Positions 16,708-25,737 are shown, counted from the first letter of the stretch. The stretch: DNA of 64,000 bases from G963665925 sp963676345 (GCA_963676345.2 CAXXTS010000004.1:434001-498000); one strand, 5' to 3'. The notes: generated from the letters alone by a model not told the origin. A program made the numbers and translations.

Positions 16708-17898
16708 ATGGCTATACAATTCTCAAATCGCATGGAGTTTTTAAAGGCTTCAGAAATTCGCGAAATTTTAAAGCTGACACAGTTGCCGGATATTATTTCT
16801 TTTGCCGGTGGTTTGCCTGCACCTGAACTCTTTCCCGTTGAAGAAATGAAAGAAATATCTGTTAAGGTTCTTGAAGAGATGGGAACAGCTGCACTTCAGT
16901 ATAGTACAACAGAGGGGTATCCGCCACTTAGAGAAAAAATTGCATCGCGTATGTCCAACTTGGGAGTCAAGGCAGATGCAGATGACATTCTTATTATTAG
17001 TGGTTCGCAGCAGGGCCTTGATTTTTCAGGGAAGATTTTCTTAAATCCTGATGATGTTGTAGTCTGTGAAAGTCCAAGTTATCTTGGTGCTATTAATGCA
17101 TTCAAGGCATATGAGTGCAAGTTCCTTGAAATTGATACAGATGACAATGGCATGATCATGGAAGACCTAAAAGAAAAACTATCAAAAACAGACAATGTGA
17201 AAATGATTTATGTTATTCCAGATTTCCAAAATCCATCTGGACGAACATGGTCACTGGAGCGTCGTGAACGTCTTTTGGAAATTGCTGCAGAATACGATTT
17301 GCCGATAGTTGAAGACAATCCATACGGTGAGCTGCGTTATGAAGGCGAAATCCCACCATCACTGCGCGCGATGGATAAAGAGGGCCGTGTTATCTTCCTC
17401 GGTTCTTTTTCGAAGACATTTTGTCCTGGAATGCGCCTTGGATGGGTGAATGCATCTCCTAAAATGCTGGAAAAATTCATATTCGTAAAGCAGGGGTCAG
17501 ATCTTCAAACAAGTTCTATGGCACAAATGGAATTGAACATGTTTATGGAAAATTACGACCTTGATGTACATATTGAAAAAATTAAGTCCGTTTACAGAAA
17601 ACGTCGTGACCTGATGATGGAAACCATTAAAACAGCATTCCCTAAAGAGGCTAAATTTACAATGCCTGAAGGTGGTCTGTTTACATGGGTTGAGCTGCCG
17701 GAGCACATTAACACAAAAGATTTGATGGTGAAAGCAGTTGAAAATAAGGTTGCCTTTGTACCAGGCGGGTCCTTCTACCCAAGTGGGGACAAAGAGAATA
17801 CGATGCGTCTGAACTATTCAAACATGCCAGAAGACAAAATTGTGGAAGGCATAAACCGTTTAGGGGAACTGCTGCACGCTGAAATGAAAAACAAGTAA
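16708..17898 (+). CDS. PLP-dependent aminotransferase (2-aminoadipate / aromatic type)
   Basis: 396 residues, fold type I aminotransferase. The cofactor lysine is in GSFSKTFCPGMRLGW, the phosphate-binding loop in SGSQQGLDF, and Asn/Asp/Tyr contacts in PDFQNPSGRTWS and VEDNPYGELRY. The sequence resembles LysN-like 2-aminoadipate aminotransferases related to the MocR C-terminal domain, but it lacks the HTH. I place the start at ATG 16708, 10 bases after GGAGGTG; an earlier in-frame ATG at 16642 would overlap the terminator. Substrate cannot be fixed from sequence. Confidence 0.9.
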   Translation: MAIQFSNRMEFLKASEIREILKLTQLPDIISFAGGLPAPELFPVEEMKEISVKVLEEMGTAALQYSTTEGYPPLREKIASRMSNLGVKADADDILIISGSQQGLDFSGKIFLNPDDVVVCESPSYLGAINAFKAYECKFLEIDTDDNGMIMEDLKEKLSKTDNVKMIYVIPDFQNPSGRTWSLERRERLLEIAAEYDLPIVEDNPYGELRYEGEIPPSLRAMDKEGRVIFLGSFSKTFCPGMRLGWVNASPKMLEKFIFVKQGSDLQTSSMAQMELNMFMENYDLDVHIEKIKSVYRKRRDLMMETIKTAFPKEAKFTMPEGGLFTWVELPEHINTKDLMVKAVENKVAFVPGGSFYPSGDKENTMRLNYSNMPEDKIVEGINRLGELLHAEMKNK

Positions 17899-17914
17899 GA
17901 CATAAGCACAGCAC

Positions 17915-17965
17915 GGTATACAGAGCAACCTATCGGTCGCTCACGATAGCTAAACGCGCATATAA
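17915..17965 (-). repeat. Single inverted copy of the 49-bp intergenic repeat family
   Basis: Read on the minus strand this has GCGCG, then GCGACCGATAGGTTGC, closely matching the unit tandemly repeated at 19492-19690 (ATATGGCGCG ... CAACCGATAGGTTGCAC). Only one diverged copy is present. Confidence 0.6.
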
Positions 17966-17968
17966 AAA

Positions 17969-18027
17969 AACAAGTGGTCCCCCTATTTTGTGTAAACACA
18001 ATCGGGCGATCACTTGTTATTTTTTGC
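17969..18027 (+). terminator. Terminator after the aminotransferase gene
   Basis: AACAAGTGGTC pairs with GATCACTTGTT, with an inner TTGTG/CACAA helix, followed by ATTTTTT. Confidence 0.8.
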
Positions 18028-18044
18028 ATTGCTTTGTTTTTTTC

Positions 18045-18073
18045 GAAAAAAAATCGGCAGAGTAAACTCTGCC
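18045..18073 (-). terminator. Minus-strand terminator-like hairpin
   Basis: On the minus strand GGCAGAGT/ACTCTGCC forms a tight hairpin followed by eight T. No minus-strand gene is visible between it and rpsF, so its source transcript is unclear. Confidence 0.5.
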
Positions 18074-18256
18074 GCCCTGACAATGGGGATTATGGGAATA
18101 TTTATAGAGTCGAATGACTAGCATGCATCCGGCTCTTAAACTCTATAATTAGAGTTTGGGGCACATTCATAGAGACATCATATGTTAATTAAAGTATGTA
18201 TACAAGATTACAAAAATATTTTTATATAATAATTTATTTGTATAGGTTAAAAAAGC

Positions 18257-18285
18257 TTGCTATTTCTATTTCTAGGTGATATACT
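18257..18285 (+). promoter_or_regulatory. Promoter of rpsF-ssb-rpsR
   Basis: TTGCTA (18257-18262), 17-bp spacer, extended -10 TGATATACT (TATACT 18280-18285). Transcription would start near 18292, leaving an 80-nt structured leader. Confidence 0.75.
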
Positions 18286-18374
18286 CTCCGTTGTAGTGTG
18301 GATATATATGTCCACTTTACTTCCTGCTCTGTCAAGGGACAGGGCCAATTCAGACCATAGGGAGGTGTCAAGAA

Positions 18375-18659
18375 ATGAACAAGTATGAAGCTCTATTTAT
18401 CCTAAAACCAAACATGGAAGATGAGAAAAGAGCGGAAGCCATCGAGAAATTCAAGTCGATCATCGAATCAGACGGTGAAGTGCTAAAAGTTGACGAGTGG
18501 GGCAACAAGAGACTCGCTTACGAAATCGAGAAGCTTAAAGAAGGTTACTACGTACTAGTAGACTTCAATGCTGCAGCTGATCTACCAGCTGAGCTTGAGC
18601 GTAACTTCCGTATCAGTGACGCAGTAATGCGTTTCATGGTAACTCGTAAAAATGCATAA
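18375..18659 (+). CDS. rpsF: 30S ribosomal protein S6
   Basis: 94 residues, usual length. The opening MNKYEALFILKPNMEDEKRAE and the DEWGNKRLAYEIEKLKEGYYVLVDFNA block are diagnostic of bS6, which pairs with S18 on the 30S platform. RBS GGGAGGTG lies 9 bases upstream. First gene of the classic rpsF-ssb-rpsR operon; expression may be fed back by S6:S18 on the leader, as known in other bacteria. Confidence 0.98.
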   Translation: MNKYEALFILKPNMEDEKRAEAIEKFKSIIESDGEVLKVDEWGNKRLAYEIEKLKEGYYVLVDFNAAADLPAELERNFRISDAVMRFMVTRKNA

Positions 18660-18685
18660 TTGCAGACAGTAAAAGGAGGAGTTTA

Positions 18686-19126
18686 ATGAATCAAGTAGTT
18701 TTAATAGGCAGACTAGTAAGAGATCCAGAACTCCGTTTTATTGCTGGCAGCGGACGTGCAGTAGCAAACTTCACACTGGCCGTAGATAAAAATATGTCTA
18801 GAGAAAAAAAGGCTGAGATGCAAGCTCAAGGTAAACCAACAGCGGATTTCATTCGAACTGTTGCTTGGGGCAAAACAGCTGAACTCTGTGCAAACTATTT
18901 GTCTAAGGGGTCGCAGGTTGCAGTTCATGGTTCAATTAATACTGGCCAGTACAAAACTCCGGCAGGTGAAACACGTTATACAACTGACGTAGTCGCTAGC
19001 AATGTAGAGTTCATTGGCAGCCGTTCTGACAACCGACCAAGTGAAAAAAGTGATGAATTCAGCCTAGGTGGCATGGATACATCAGATTTTCAAGCGATTG
19101 AAGACGACGACGATATTCCATTCTAG
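18686..19126 (+). CDS. ssb: Single-stranded DNA-binding protein
   Basis: 146 residues. An OB-fold (MNQVVLIGRLVRDPELRF to about residue 110) is followed by a flexible linker and the acidic C-terminal tip DDDDIPF, which recruits replication and repair proteins. The sequence WGKTAELCANYLSKGSQVAVHGSI is typical. AAAGGAGG precedes ATG. The second gene of the operon, between rpsF and rpsR as in Bacillus, so it is probably the main replicative SSB. Confidence 0.98.
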   Translation: MNQVVLIGRLVRDPELRFIAGSGRAVANFTLAVDKNMSREKKAEMQAQGKPTADFIRTVAWGKTAELCANYLSKGSQVAVHGSINTGQYKTPAGETRYTTDVVASNVEFIGSRSDNRPSEKSDEFSLGGMDTSDFQAIEDDDDIPF

Positions 19127-19141
19127 AAGGAGGGAAACAAG

Positions 19142-19366
19142 ATGGCTTTTAGAAAGCGTAGAAAAAGAAAGTATTGCCAATTCTGTGCTGATAAAGTAAC
19201 AGAAATTGATTACAAAGACACTGGTAAGCTAAAGCGTTACCTAACAGAGCGTGGTAAAATTTTACCTCGCCGTGTAACTGGCAACTGTGCAAAGCATCAG
19301 CGTGCTGTAACTCAAGCAGTTAAGCGTGCTCGTATCGTTGCACTAATACCATTTGTAAACGAATAA
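19142..19366 (+). CDS. rpsR: 30S ribosomal protein S18
   Basis: 74 residues, normal length. An N-terminal CQFC pair is followed by the hallmark IDYKDTGKLKRYLTERGKILPRRVTGNCAKHQRAVTQAVKRAR region (conserved basic helix). AGAAGGAGG precedes ATG. Last gene of the operon, closed by a terminator. Confidence 0.98.
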   Translation: MAFRKRRKRKYCQFCADKVTEIDYKDTGKLKRYLTERGKILPRRVTGNCAKHQRAVTQAVKRARIVALIPFVNE

Positions 19367-19372
19367 TAAATC

Positions 19373-19406
19373 AAACGGGAGATACATCTGTATCTTCCGT
19401 TTTTAT
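19373..19406 (+). terminator. Terminator of rpsF-ssb-rpsR
   Basis: AAACGG-AGATAC stem with matching GTATCT-CCGTTT and a T tail. Confidence 0.85.
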
Positions 19407-19430
19407 ATTCCGAAAAAGACAAAGCCATGC

Positions 19431-19494
19431 ACGTATTTTCTAATAGACAGCCAGTTGTGCTCGCACAAAACTGGCTGTCTATTAGAAAATACGT
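19431..19494. repeat. Long perfect hairpin at the head of the repeat array
   Basis: Arms of 26 contiguous matching bases (19431-19456 and 19469-19494) plus GTG/CAC nearer the four-base loop. The right arm runs directly into the first 49-bp repeat unit. A similar arrangement occurs at 51147-51209. Confidence 0.85.
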
Positions 19495-19690
19495 ATATGG
19501 CGCGACTAGCGACGAGTGCAACCGATAGGTTGCACTGTCCCGTATATGGCGCGACTAGCGACGAGTGCAACCGATAGGTTGCACTGTCCCGTATATGGCG
19601 CGACTAGCGACGAGTGCAACCGGTAGGTTGCACTGTCCCGTATATGGCGCGACTAGCGACGCGGGTAACCGATAGGTTGCGCAGTCCACT
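19492..19690 (+). repeat. Tandem array of a 49-bp repeat, about four copies
   Basis: Units begin at 19492, 19541, 19590 and 19639; the first three are nearly identical (one base differs in the third), the fourth diverges after its middle. Each holds GTGCAACC-GATA-GGTTGCAC, a perfect 8-bp hairpin, preceded by GCGCGACTAGCGACGA. There are no spacers, so it is not CRISPR. A related core occurs at 51211-51391 and inverted at 17915-17965. Confidence 0.9.
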
Positions 19691-19741
19691 TCGGACTGGC
19701 ATATGCATGTCGCCTTAAGGTGTTTTCTAAGCAAAAACTAC

Positions 19742-19806
19742 ACAAAATTTAGGGTGAGGGTAAGAACCGACAGGGGATAGGGTTGTGCAATCGCCCTAAA
19801 TTTTGT
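19742..19806. repeat. Hairpin with 15-bp arms downstream of the array
   Basis: 19742-19756 pairs with 19792-19806 (one G-U). The loop contains AACCGACAGGGG ... GGGTTGTGCAATC, faintly like the array unit, suggesting the element continues to here. Confidence 0.6.
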
Positions 19807-19911
19807 ATATTTGAAGGCGTCTTTTTCATAATAGAAATGGATGTTTTGTGCAATTTCAATCCATGTATTGTATAATAGACAAAGAATTAGATTGAATAGG
19901 AGTGAATTTCC

Positions 19912-20859
19912 TTGAAATATGAACGCAATACATCGGCAATGGTCGAGGCAGCACTGGTGGCGCTCATTGTAACCGTTGTCATTTTAACTGTAGGTTACAT
20001 TCCCCTAATTGGCTACTTGACAGCATTTATGCCAGCCCTGTTTTCAGTGGTTTGGATACGGCGCGGACGACACTATGGTATGCTTTCCGTGTGTGTTTCA
20101 AGTATCCTAACATTTATACTTGGTTTTCCTATGGAGAGTTTTTTGGTCTTAGCTTATGGTGGCATTATCGCTGGATTTATGAGCGAGGGTATCCGGCTTG
20201 AACTAAAGACAAGTCAGGTTATTTTGCTTGGTGCAATCGGGGCTGCGCTCAGCAGTGTTGTTGTACTCAGCTTTACAGAGCTCTTGACAGGCATCGGGGT
20301 GACACAAATTTTCACTGAAGCCATAGAAGAAACAAAAACCTTCATTAATACCGCACAAATTGATCCAACCATAGTGGCTGATTTGAACACTCAAATGGAA
20401 ACTATTGGTGCACAAATGCAAAGTATGCTCCCCTTCATACTGATTGTTTCAGGCATGATTACAGCAGTCATAAACCACTGGGCGATTTATAAGGGCTTAA
20501 AGCGTATACGTCATGAAATATCAAAACCAGGTAGGTTTAGAGATTTCACCCTGCCAAAGAATGTTTTTGTTGGATCTTTAATGATGATGGCCCTTTCGTG
20601 GCTTTCAGGTATGATGGGCTTTAATAATTCAGAAGTACTCTTTATGAATGTACTGCTAGTCGTAGTGCTTGTTTTTTCCATACAAGGGGCTGCGGTGTCA
20701 GTATTTCTTATGTACAGGCAAAAATTTCCAAGAGCGGTCATTGTTGCATTTTCAGTATTTGGAATCCTGTTTTACAGTATGCTTCAGTTCCCACTCTTTA
20801 TATTGGGCATGCTTGAGGCTATTATTAATCTAAGGGACCGGATGCGTTCAAACGCCTAG
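19912..20859 (+). CDS. YybS family (DUF2232) membrane protein
   Basis: 315 residues with about eight hydrophobic segments; the family is predicted to be an integral membrane protein of unknown function, with weak resemblance to transporter S-components. It lies directly upstream of gdpP as in Bacillus (yybS-yybT). The start is TTG at 19912, 7 bases after AGGAGTG. A weak promoter (TTGTGC at 19846 with TATAAT at 19871-19876, 19-bp spacer) precedes it. The gene is 10 bp from gdpP, so co-transcribed. Confidence 0.85.
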   Translation: MKYERNTSAMVEAALVALIVTVVILTVGYIPLIGYLTAFMPALFSVVWIRRGRHYGMLSVCVSSILTFILGFPMESFLVLAYGGIIAGFMSEGIRLELKTSQVILLGAIGAALSSVVVLSFTELLTGIGVTQIFTEAIEETKTFINTAQIDPTIVADLNTQMETIGAQMQSMLPFILIVSGMITAVINHWAIYKGLKRIRHEISKPGRFRDFTLPKNVFVGSLMMMALSWLSGMMGFNNSEVLFMNVLLVVVLVFSIQGAAVSVFLMYRQKFPRAVIVAFSVFGILFYSMLQFPLFILGMLEAIINLRDRMRSNA

Positions 20860-20869
20860 AGGTGATTAG

Positions 20870-22858
20870 ATGGGGAATAATAAATTCTCAAAATTATTTA
20901 AAAATGATAACAGAGTATACATATGGATTATATTTTTCTTAGTCCTGATTATTGCACTGTATGAACCCTTTTTAGGGATTATTGGTTCTGTAATGATTCT
21001 CTATTTGGTTTATTACAATTGGCGGTCCAGCAGGCAGAAAAATAAGCGATGGCAGAATTATATCGAGACTTTATCAAGTGATATTGATTCCGCAGCACGC
21101 TATGCAATACTCAACCTGCCCATTCCACTCACATTGGTTGATCTGGATGGTAAAATCAGCTGGTATAACAGCAAGTTTACAGAAATGGTCGATCAAAAAG
21201 ATCTTTTGGGGTCTGAAATTGACAAGGTCGTTTCAATGATTGAAATGGACACTTTATTGCGAGGGGAAGATGCCTCCAATATAAAGATTAACGAGAGCGT
21301 CTACCGTGTTTTATCCAATGTCGTTAAAATTGGCGAAAAAGGGGAAGAGCGTTTTATAATGATGCTTTACTGGATTGATCAGACAAATTATTTCCAATTA
21401 AGCGATAAGTACAATGACGAAAAGTCCGTTGTTGCACTGATACAGGTGGATAACCTAGACGATGTAATGAATGAAACCAAAGAGGAAAACAGACCGGTCG
21501 TCACATCAGAAATTGAGAAGCGCATTAATCTGTGGGCGACACGAATGAACGCTCTTGTTAAGCGCTATACTTCGGATAAGTACCTTGTGGTTTTTTCCAA
21601 TAAGTATCTTGAGAATATTGAACAGAAACGCTTTGCAATTCTTGATGACATACGGGAAATTGAAGCTGGAAATAAAATTCCGGTCACTTTGAGTATGGGA
21701 ATCGGAACCAGCGGCAAGAATCTTTCCCAGCTTGAAGAAAACGCCTTTTCGTCACTTGAACTGGCACTTGGGCGTGGTGGAGACCAGGCTGTTGTAAGAA
21801 AACAGGGGAATTATGAGTTTTACGGCGGCAAGACCAAGGCGGTTGAAAAACGTAATCGTGTTAAAGCGCGGGTTATTGCGCATGCCTTTAGACCGCTTAT
21901 TGACGATAGCTCAAAAGTCTTTATTATGGGGCATAAGAACCCGGATATGGATGCCTTTGGGGCAGCAATCGGTGTATACCGCGCAGTACTAAATAGGGGG
22001 AAAGATGCCTATATTGTCCTGAATGAAGTCAATGATTCAATATACAATGTCCACAATGTTTTCAAAGACAATGATACCTATCATTTTATCAGTACCGAAG
22101 AGGCCATCAACCTGATTGAAGAAGACTCCCTTCTGGTTGTTGTGGATACACATCGGCCTTCTTTTACGGAGGCACCGGAGCTACTTGAAACCGGTGTGCA
22201 GGTAGTGCTTCTTGATCATCACAGGCGGGGCACAGAATTTATAGAAGGCGCTGTGTTAAAATATACAGAGCCCTATGCATCCTCAACGAGTGAGCTCGTT
22301 ACTGAAATACTGCAGTATATGGAGAATGACATGCGCCTCGACAAGCATGAAGCCGAAGCCCTACTGGCAGGTATTACAGTAGATACGAAGAACTTTACCT
22401 TTAAAACAGGTGTAAGAACTTTTGAGGCGGCATCTATACTAAGGCGGTTTGGTGCAGATACAACGGTGGTGCGCCAGTTGTTCCAAGATGATTTAAGTAC
22501 GTTTATTAATAAGTCAAACATCGTACGCAATGCAAAAATATATGACAACGATGTAGCGGTTTCCGTTTACGATGAGGATTTGCCCAATGCACAGCTTGTC
22601 GCGGCACAGGGGGCAGATGACCTGCTGAATATCCGCGGGATTTCCACCTCTTTTGTCATAGGCAAAAAAGGCGAGGATATGGTCTTTATTAGCGGAAGGA
22701 GCCTTGGAGATACAAATGTTCAGCTCATTCTGGAGAAACTCGGCGGCGGGGGTCACTTGTCAGTGGCAGGCGCTCAGTTTAACGGAAAAAGCATAGAAGA
22801 AGTTAAAGACATGCTGCTTGAAGCAGTTCAGGAATATTTTGACGAGGAAGGTGAGTAA
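20870..22858 (+). CDS. gdpP: Cyclic-di-AMP phosphodiesterase GdpP
   Basis: 662 residues. Two N-terminal transmembrane helices (about 15-55) are followed by a PAS-like domain (about 75-170), a degenerate GGDEF domain (about 180-310, no GGDEF signature) and a DHH/DHHA1 phosphodiesterase. Active-site motifs are GHKNPDMDAFGAA, VVDTHRP, LLDHHRRG and the C-terminal GGGGHLSVAGAQ. It hydrolyses c-di-AMP to pApA and so tunes cell-wall and potassium homeostasis. It is one base from rplI, in the conserved yybS-gdpP-rplI order. Confidence 0.96.
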   Translation: MGNNKFSKLFKNDNRVYIWIIFFLVLIIALYEPFLGIIGSVMILYLVYYNWRSSRQKNKRWQNYIETLSSDIDSAARYAILNLPIPLTLVDLDGKISWYNSKFTEMVDQKDLLGSEIDKVVSMIEMDTLLRGEDASNIKINESVYRVLSNVVKIGEKGEERFIMMLYWIDQTNYFQLSDKYNDEKSVVALIQVDNLDDVMNETKEENRPVVTSEIEKRINLWATRMNALVKRYTSDKYLVVFSNKYLENIEQKRFAILDDIREIEAGNKIPVTLSMGIGTSGKNLSQLEENAFSSLELALGRGGDQAVVRKQGNYEFYGGKTKAVEKRNRVKARVIAHAFRPLIDDSSKVFIMGHKNPDMDAFGAAIGVYRAVLNRGKDAYIVLNEVNDSIYNVHNVFKDNDTYHFISTEEAINLIEEDSLLVVVDTHRPSFTEAPELLETGVQVVLLDHHRRGTEFIEGAVLKYTEPYASSTSELVTEILQYMENDMRLDKHEAEALLAGITVDTKNFTFKTGVRTFEAASILRRFGADTTVVRQLFQDDLSTFINKSNIVRNAKIYDNDVAVSVYDEDLPNAQLVAAQGADDLLNIRGISTSFVIGKKGEDMVFISGRSLGDTNVQLILEKLGGGGHLSVAGAQFNGKSIEEVKDMLLEAVQEYFDEEGE

Positions 22859-22859
22859 T

Positions 22860-23306
22860 ATGAAAGTTATACTACTTAAAGACGTAAAAGGATCAGGTAA
22901 AAAAGGCGACGTAATCAACGTCAGTGATGGACATGGGAGGAACTTTCTCATTCCAAGAGGTCTTGCAAAAGAGGCAACATCTGGCAGTGTAAGTGAAGTC
23001 CAGCATCAAAAGGCATCTGAAGACAAGCGTAATGCTGAGGCGCTGGAAGAAGCTAAAGAACTGAAAGCTAAAATTGAGACACTTAAAGTTACCTTCCAGG
23101 CAAAGTCTGGTGAAGGCAGTAAGCTCTTTGGTTCAATTACGAATAAGGATGTCGCAAAGATGCTCAATCAACAGCATGGTATCAAAGTGGACAAGAAAAA
23201 AGTCAAAATGGATCAGATAAAAATGCTGGGAACCTTTAAGGCTGAAATCAAGATACATCCACGTGTGGTAGCTAAGCTCGAAATATATGTAACTGAACAA
23301 AAATAA
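22860..23306 (+). CDS. rplI: 50S ribosomal protein L9
   Basis: 148 residues. The N-terminal domain MKVILLKDVKGSGKKGDVINV, then GRNFLIPRGLAKEAT is diagnostic of bL9, with the long connecting helix and the C-terminal rRNA-binding domain. I start it at ATG 22860, where GGTGAG serves as RBS within the end of gdpP; an earlier in-frame start would lie inside gdpP. Confidence 0.97.
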   Translation: MKVILLKDVKGSGKKGDVINVSDGHGRNFLIPRGLAKEATSGSVSEVQHQKASEDKRNAEALEEAKELKAKIETLKVTFQAKSGEGSKLFGSITNKDVAKMLNQQHGIKVDKKKVKMDQIKMLGTFKAEIKIHPRVVAKLEIYVTEQK

Positions 23307-23353
23307 AGCATTCGTGCGCATTATAGACCCGATATGGGTACATACTTAAGTAT

Positions 23354-23383
23354 AAAACCTCTCTGATTTGAGAGGTTTTTTTC
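23354..23383 (+). terminator. Terminator after rplI
   Basis: AAAACCTCTC / GAGAGGTTTT stem followed by several T. Confidence 0.88.
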
Positions 23384-23618
23384 TTGTGAAAAAAGAACCG
23401 GCTTATGCCATTTCAAAAGTTGAGCAGTCTAAGACTGGACTGAGCATGCTTGTAAATTGCCAGCTCAAGGGGTTTTTACAAAAATGTAATGTTTCGTTGA
23501 CAGGAGACGGGTTTTGGCAAATAGAATATATATAGAAAATTCTGAAAATACAAAGTGCACTTATGCGATTTTTACTTGACTATGATGGTCATTATACAGT
23601 TAAAAGCGGGGGAATACT
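23384..23618. other. Intergenic region before the MoxR operon
   Basis: Contains short inverted repeats (GCAGTC/GACTG-type pairs near 23424-23445 and TTGAGC/GCTCAA arms around them) and a TATACA -10-like hexamer near 23595. No gene or clear full promoter. Confidence 0.35.
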
Positions 23619-24554
23619 ATGCATGAAAAACTAATGGAAAATATGAAGTCAATTATTATAGGAAAGGATGATGCACTCAGACGCATCCTTACAGCCCTTC
23701 TTGCAAATGGTCATATTCTCATTGAAGATATGCCTGGCGTGGGCAAGACAACAGCTGCGAAGGTTCTTGCCAAATCCATGGAACTGAGCTTTTCGAGAAT
23801 ACAGTTTACGCCAGACTTATTGCCCTCTGACATATTAGGGGTATCTGTTTACAGGCGAGATACCTATGCCTTTGAGTTTAGAAAAGGCCCGGTTTTCAAC
23901 CAGATTGTACTTGCAGATGAAATAAACCGTGCGTCTCCCAAGACTCAGTCCAGCCTACTTGAAGCGATGGAAGAAAGGCAAGTGACAATGGAGGGTAAAA
24001 CCTATGTTTTTGAAGGGCCTTTTATGGTTATCGCAACGCAAAATCCGATTGAATACGAAGGGACCTTTCCGCTTCCTGAAGCTCAACTCGATCGATTTCT
24101 CATGAAAATAAGCATGGGATACCCGGCGCGTGAAGACGAAATGAAGATTGTTGAGCGTATGGGTACACAGACAGATCTGAATAAAATAAGCAGTGTGGTC
24201 TCGCCGCGTGAGGTGATTCAAATGCAAGAAGACGTCAAATCGGTTCATGCAGATGAATCCATATGGGCTTATATTGTAGATATTGTGCGCAAAACACGTA
24301 GCTCTGACGAAGTGGTACTCGGGTGTAGCCCAAGAGCAGCGGTAGGGCTCCTATCTGCGGCAAAGGCGCATGCATACATTAAAAGCAGAAAATTTGTTTT
24401 GCCTGAAGATGTGCGGGAACTCGCTATAGATGTTTTGGCGCACCGGATGATTGTGAAACCAGAAGTGCGTTATAAGGGACGGCGCGCTAGCGAAATTGTT
24501 GCTGATATTCTTTCCATTGTGAAGGTGCCTAAGGTGATGGCACATGATGAGTAA
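23619..24554 (+). CDS. MoxR family AAA+ ATPase
   Basis: 311 residues. Walker A DMPGVGKTTAAK, Walker B VLADEINRASPKTQ, sensor IATQNPIEYEGTFPLPEAQLDRF and the C-terminal lid with SPRAAVGLLSAAKA. MoxR ATPases act as chaperones for protein complex maturation, usually with DUF58 (von Willebrand-like) and transglutaminase partners, exactly the next two genes. ATG 23619 after GCGGGGGA. Its stop overlaps the DUF58 start. Confidence 0.95.
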   Translation: MHEKLMENMKSIIIGKDDALRRILTALLANGHILIEDMPGVGKTTAAKVLAKSMELSFSRIQFTPDLLPSDILGVSVYRRDTYAFEFRKGPVFNQIVLADEINRASPKTQSSLLEAMEERQVTMEGKTYVFEGPFMVIATQNPIEYEGTFPLPEAQLDRFLMKISMGYPAREDEMKIVERMGTQTDLNKISSVVSPREVIQMQEDVKSVHADESIWAYIVDIVRKTRSSDEVVLGCSPRAAVGLLSAAKAHAYIKSRKFVLPEDVRELAIDVLAHRMIVKPEVRYKGRRASEIVADILSIVKVPKVMAHDE

Positions 24555-25737
24555 GCGTATCTTTCAGGCAAGTTTGATTCTCTCAATTCTTATGGCATTT
24601 TTGACAGGTGGTCAATTTGTATATTTCATTGCACTAAGCCTGTGTATGGTTTATGGTGTAAGCTACCTAAGCGTGTGGTACAGCAGCAAGCAGTTGTATT
24701 TGTTTTTTGATATCAACAGTCGTGTATTAACTGCTGGAGAGGACGTGTTTGTCGAGTATAAAATATCCAACATGTCCTTTGTTCCGATTGCCTATGGCCT
24801 CATGACTTTTGTGGTTTCGAAACAGCTTGGGGACATGGCGTTTAAATCTGAATCCGCATATTTTGGGCCTTATCAGATGATTACAATCAAACGTAATGTT
24901 GTATGTAAAAACAGGGGGTATTTTACCATTGGCAAGCTTGTCGTTGAGCTCAAGGACCCCTTTGGTTTATTTTCAAAACGCATTGTACTGGATAAGGCCA
25001 TTGCCTTAACAGTCCATCCAAAGATACACCACATCGACCAGTTTGAACTGCCGGCACGTGAATTTTTCGGTCGTATTCCCATCCCACTCTTAACACATGA
25101 AGATTTTACAAGTATAAAGACCATACGAAAATATCGGCGTGGAGATACCACTAAGAAAATTCACTGGAAGTTATCTGCAAAATCAGAGATTCCGTACGTA
25201 AAAGAGTATGAATTGACTGCAGATACACGCGTTCATCTATTTTTAGATGGATATGTTCACAGTGAATCTAAAACGGCTCTCGATATAGAGGATGGTCTGG
25301 TGGAAACTGCCTTGTCACTTGTATACTATTTACTCAGAAGAAATACAGCGGTGACTCTTGTCTGTAACACCATAGAGCATCAGGCGCTTACGGGTGTTTC
25401 CATGGAACACTTCGAACCCTTTATGGGCATTTTGACTGGGTACAGTGCAACAGGCACACAGCCCTTTAATGATTTTCTTCGATTAGAAACATCAAAATTA
25501 TACTTTGGGTCAACCATCATTGCCGTGACACATCATTTGACTAAGGCGCTTCTATACACGCTCATTGGGTTATCAGACAAGCGCTTTGAAGTTATTTTAA
25601 TACTTTATGGCACCGAACACGAAATAGAGGCAGATACGATTCAGATACTCAAAAGCAGACGCATTAAGCTTTATCAGATATCTGATCGGAACCAGATCAG
25701 TTCAGTACTGGAGGCAGAACGTGAATATGGAGCTTAG
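24544..25737 (+). CDS. DUF58 domain membrane protein
   Basis: 397 residues. Two N-terminal hydrophobic segments (about 8-45), a beta-rich region, and the DUF58 signature IRKYRRGDTTKKIHWKLSAKSEIPYVKEYE, followed by a vWA-like domain. Overlaps the MoxR stop and the next start, so the three are coupled. Start may be either of two adjacent ATGs (24544 or 24547). Typical partner of MoxR; function of the trio is not established. Confidence 0.92.
   Translation: MMSKRIFQASLILSILMAFLTGGQFVYFIALSLCMVYGVSYLSVWYSSKQLYLFFDINSRVLTAGEDVFVEYKISNMSFVPIAYGLMTFVVSKQLGDMAFKSESAYFGPYQMITIKRNVVCKNRGYFTIGKLVVELKDPFGLFSKRIVLDKAIALTVHPKIHHIDQFELPAREFFGRIPIPLLTHEDFTSIKTIRKYRRGDTTKKIHWKLSAKSEIPYVKEYELTADTRVHLFLDGYVHSESKTALDIEDGLVETALSLVYYLLRRNTAVTLVCNTIEHQALTGVSMEHFEPFMGILTGYSATGTQPFNDFLRLETSKLYFGSTIIAVTHHLTKALLYTLIGLSDKRFEVILILYGTEHEIEADTIQILKSRRIKLYQISDRNQISSVLEAEREYGA

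Larger units (their letters stand above)
17899..18374. other. Intergenic region before rpsF
   Basis: Contains in order: a diverged repeat copy, a + strand terminator (17969-18027), a minus-oriented terminator-like hairpin (18045-18073), a small AAACTCT/AGAGTTT hairpin near 18140-18160, the rpsF promoter, and an 80-nt rpsF leader. The leader has two hairpins (GTGGATAT/ATGTCCAC at 18298-18315 and CTGTC/GACAG near 18328-18343) that may correspond to an S6:S18 autoregulatory structure, but I cannot verify the CCG motif in the right place. Confidence 0.5.

Noticed and set aside
19492..19690. CRISPR array
   Set aside because: Units are adjacent without spacers and no cas genes are nearby; the same holds for 51211-51391.
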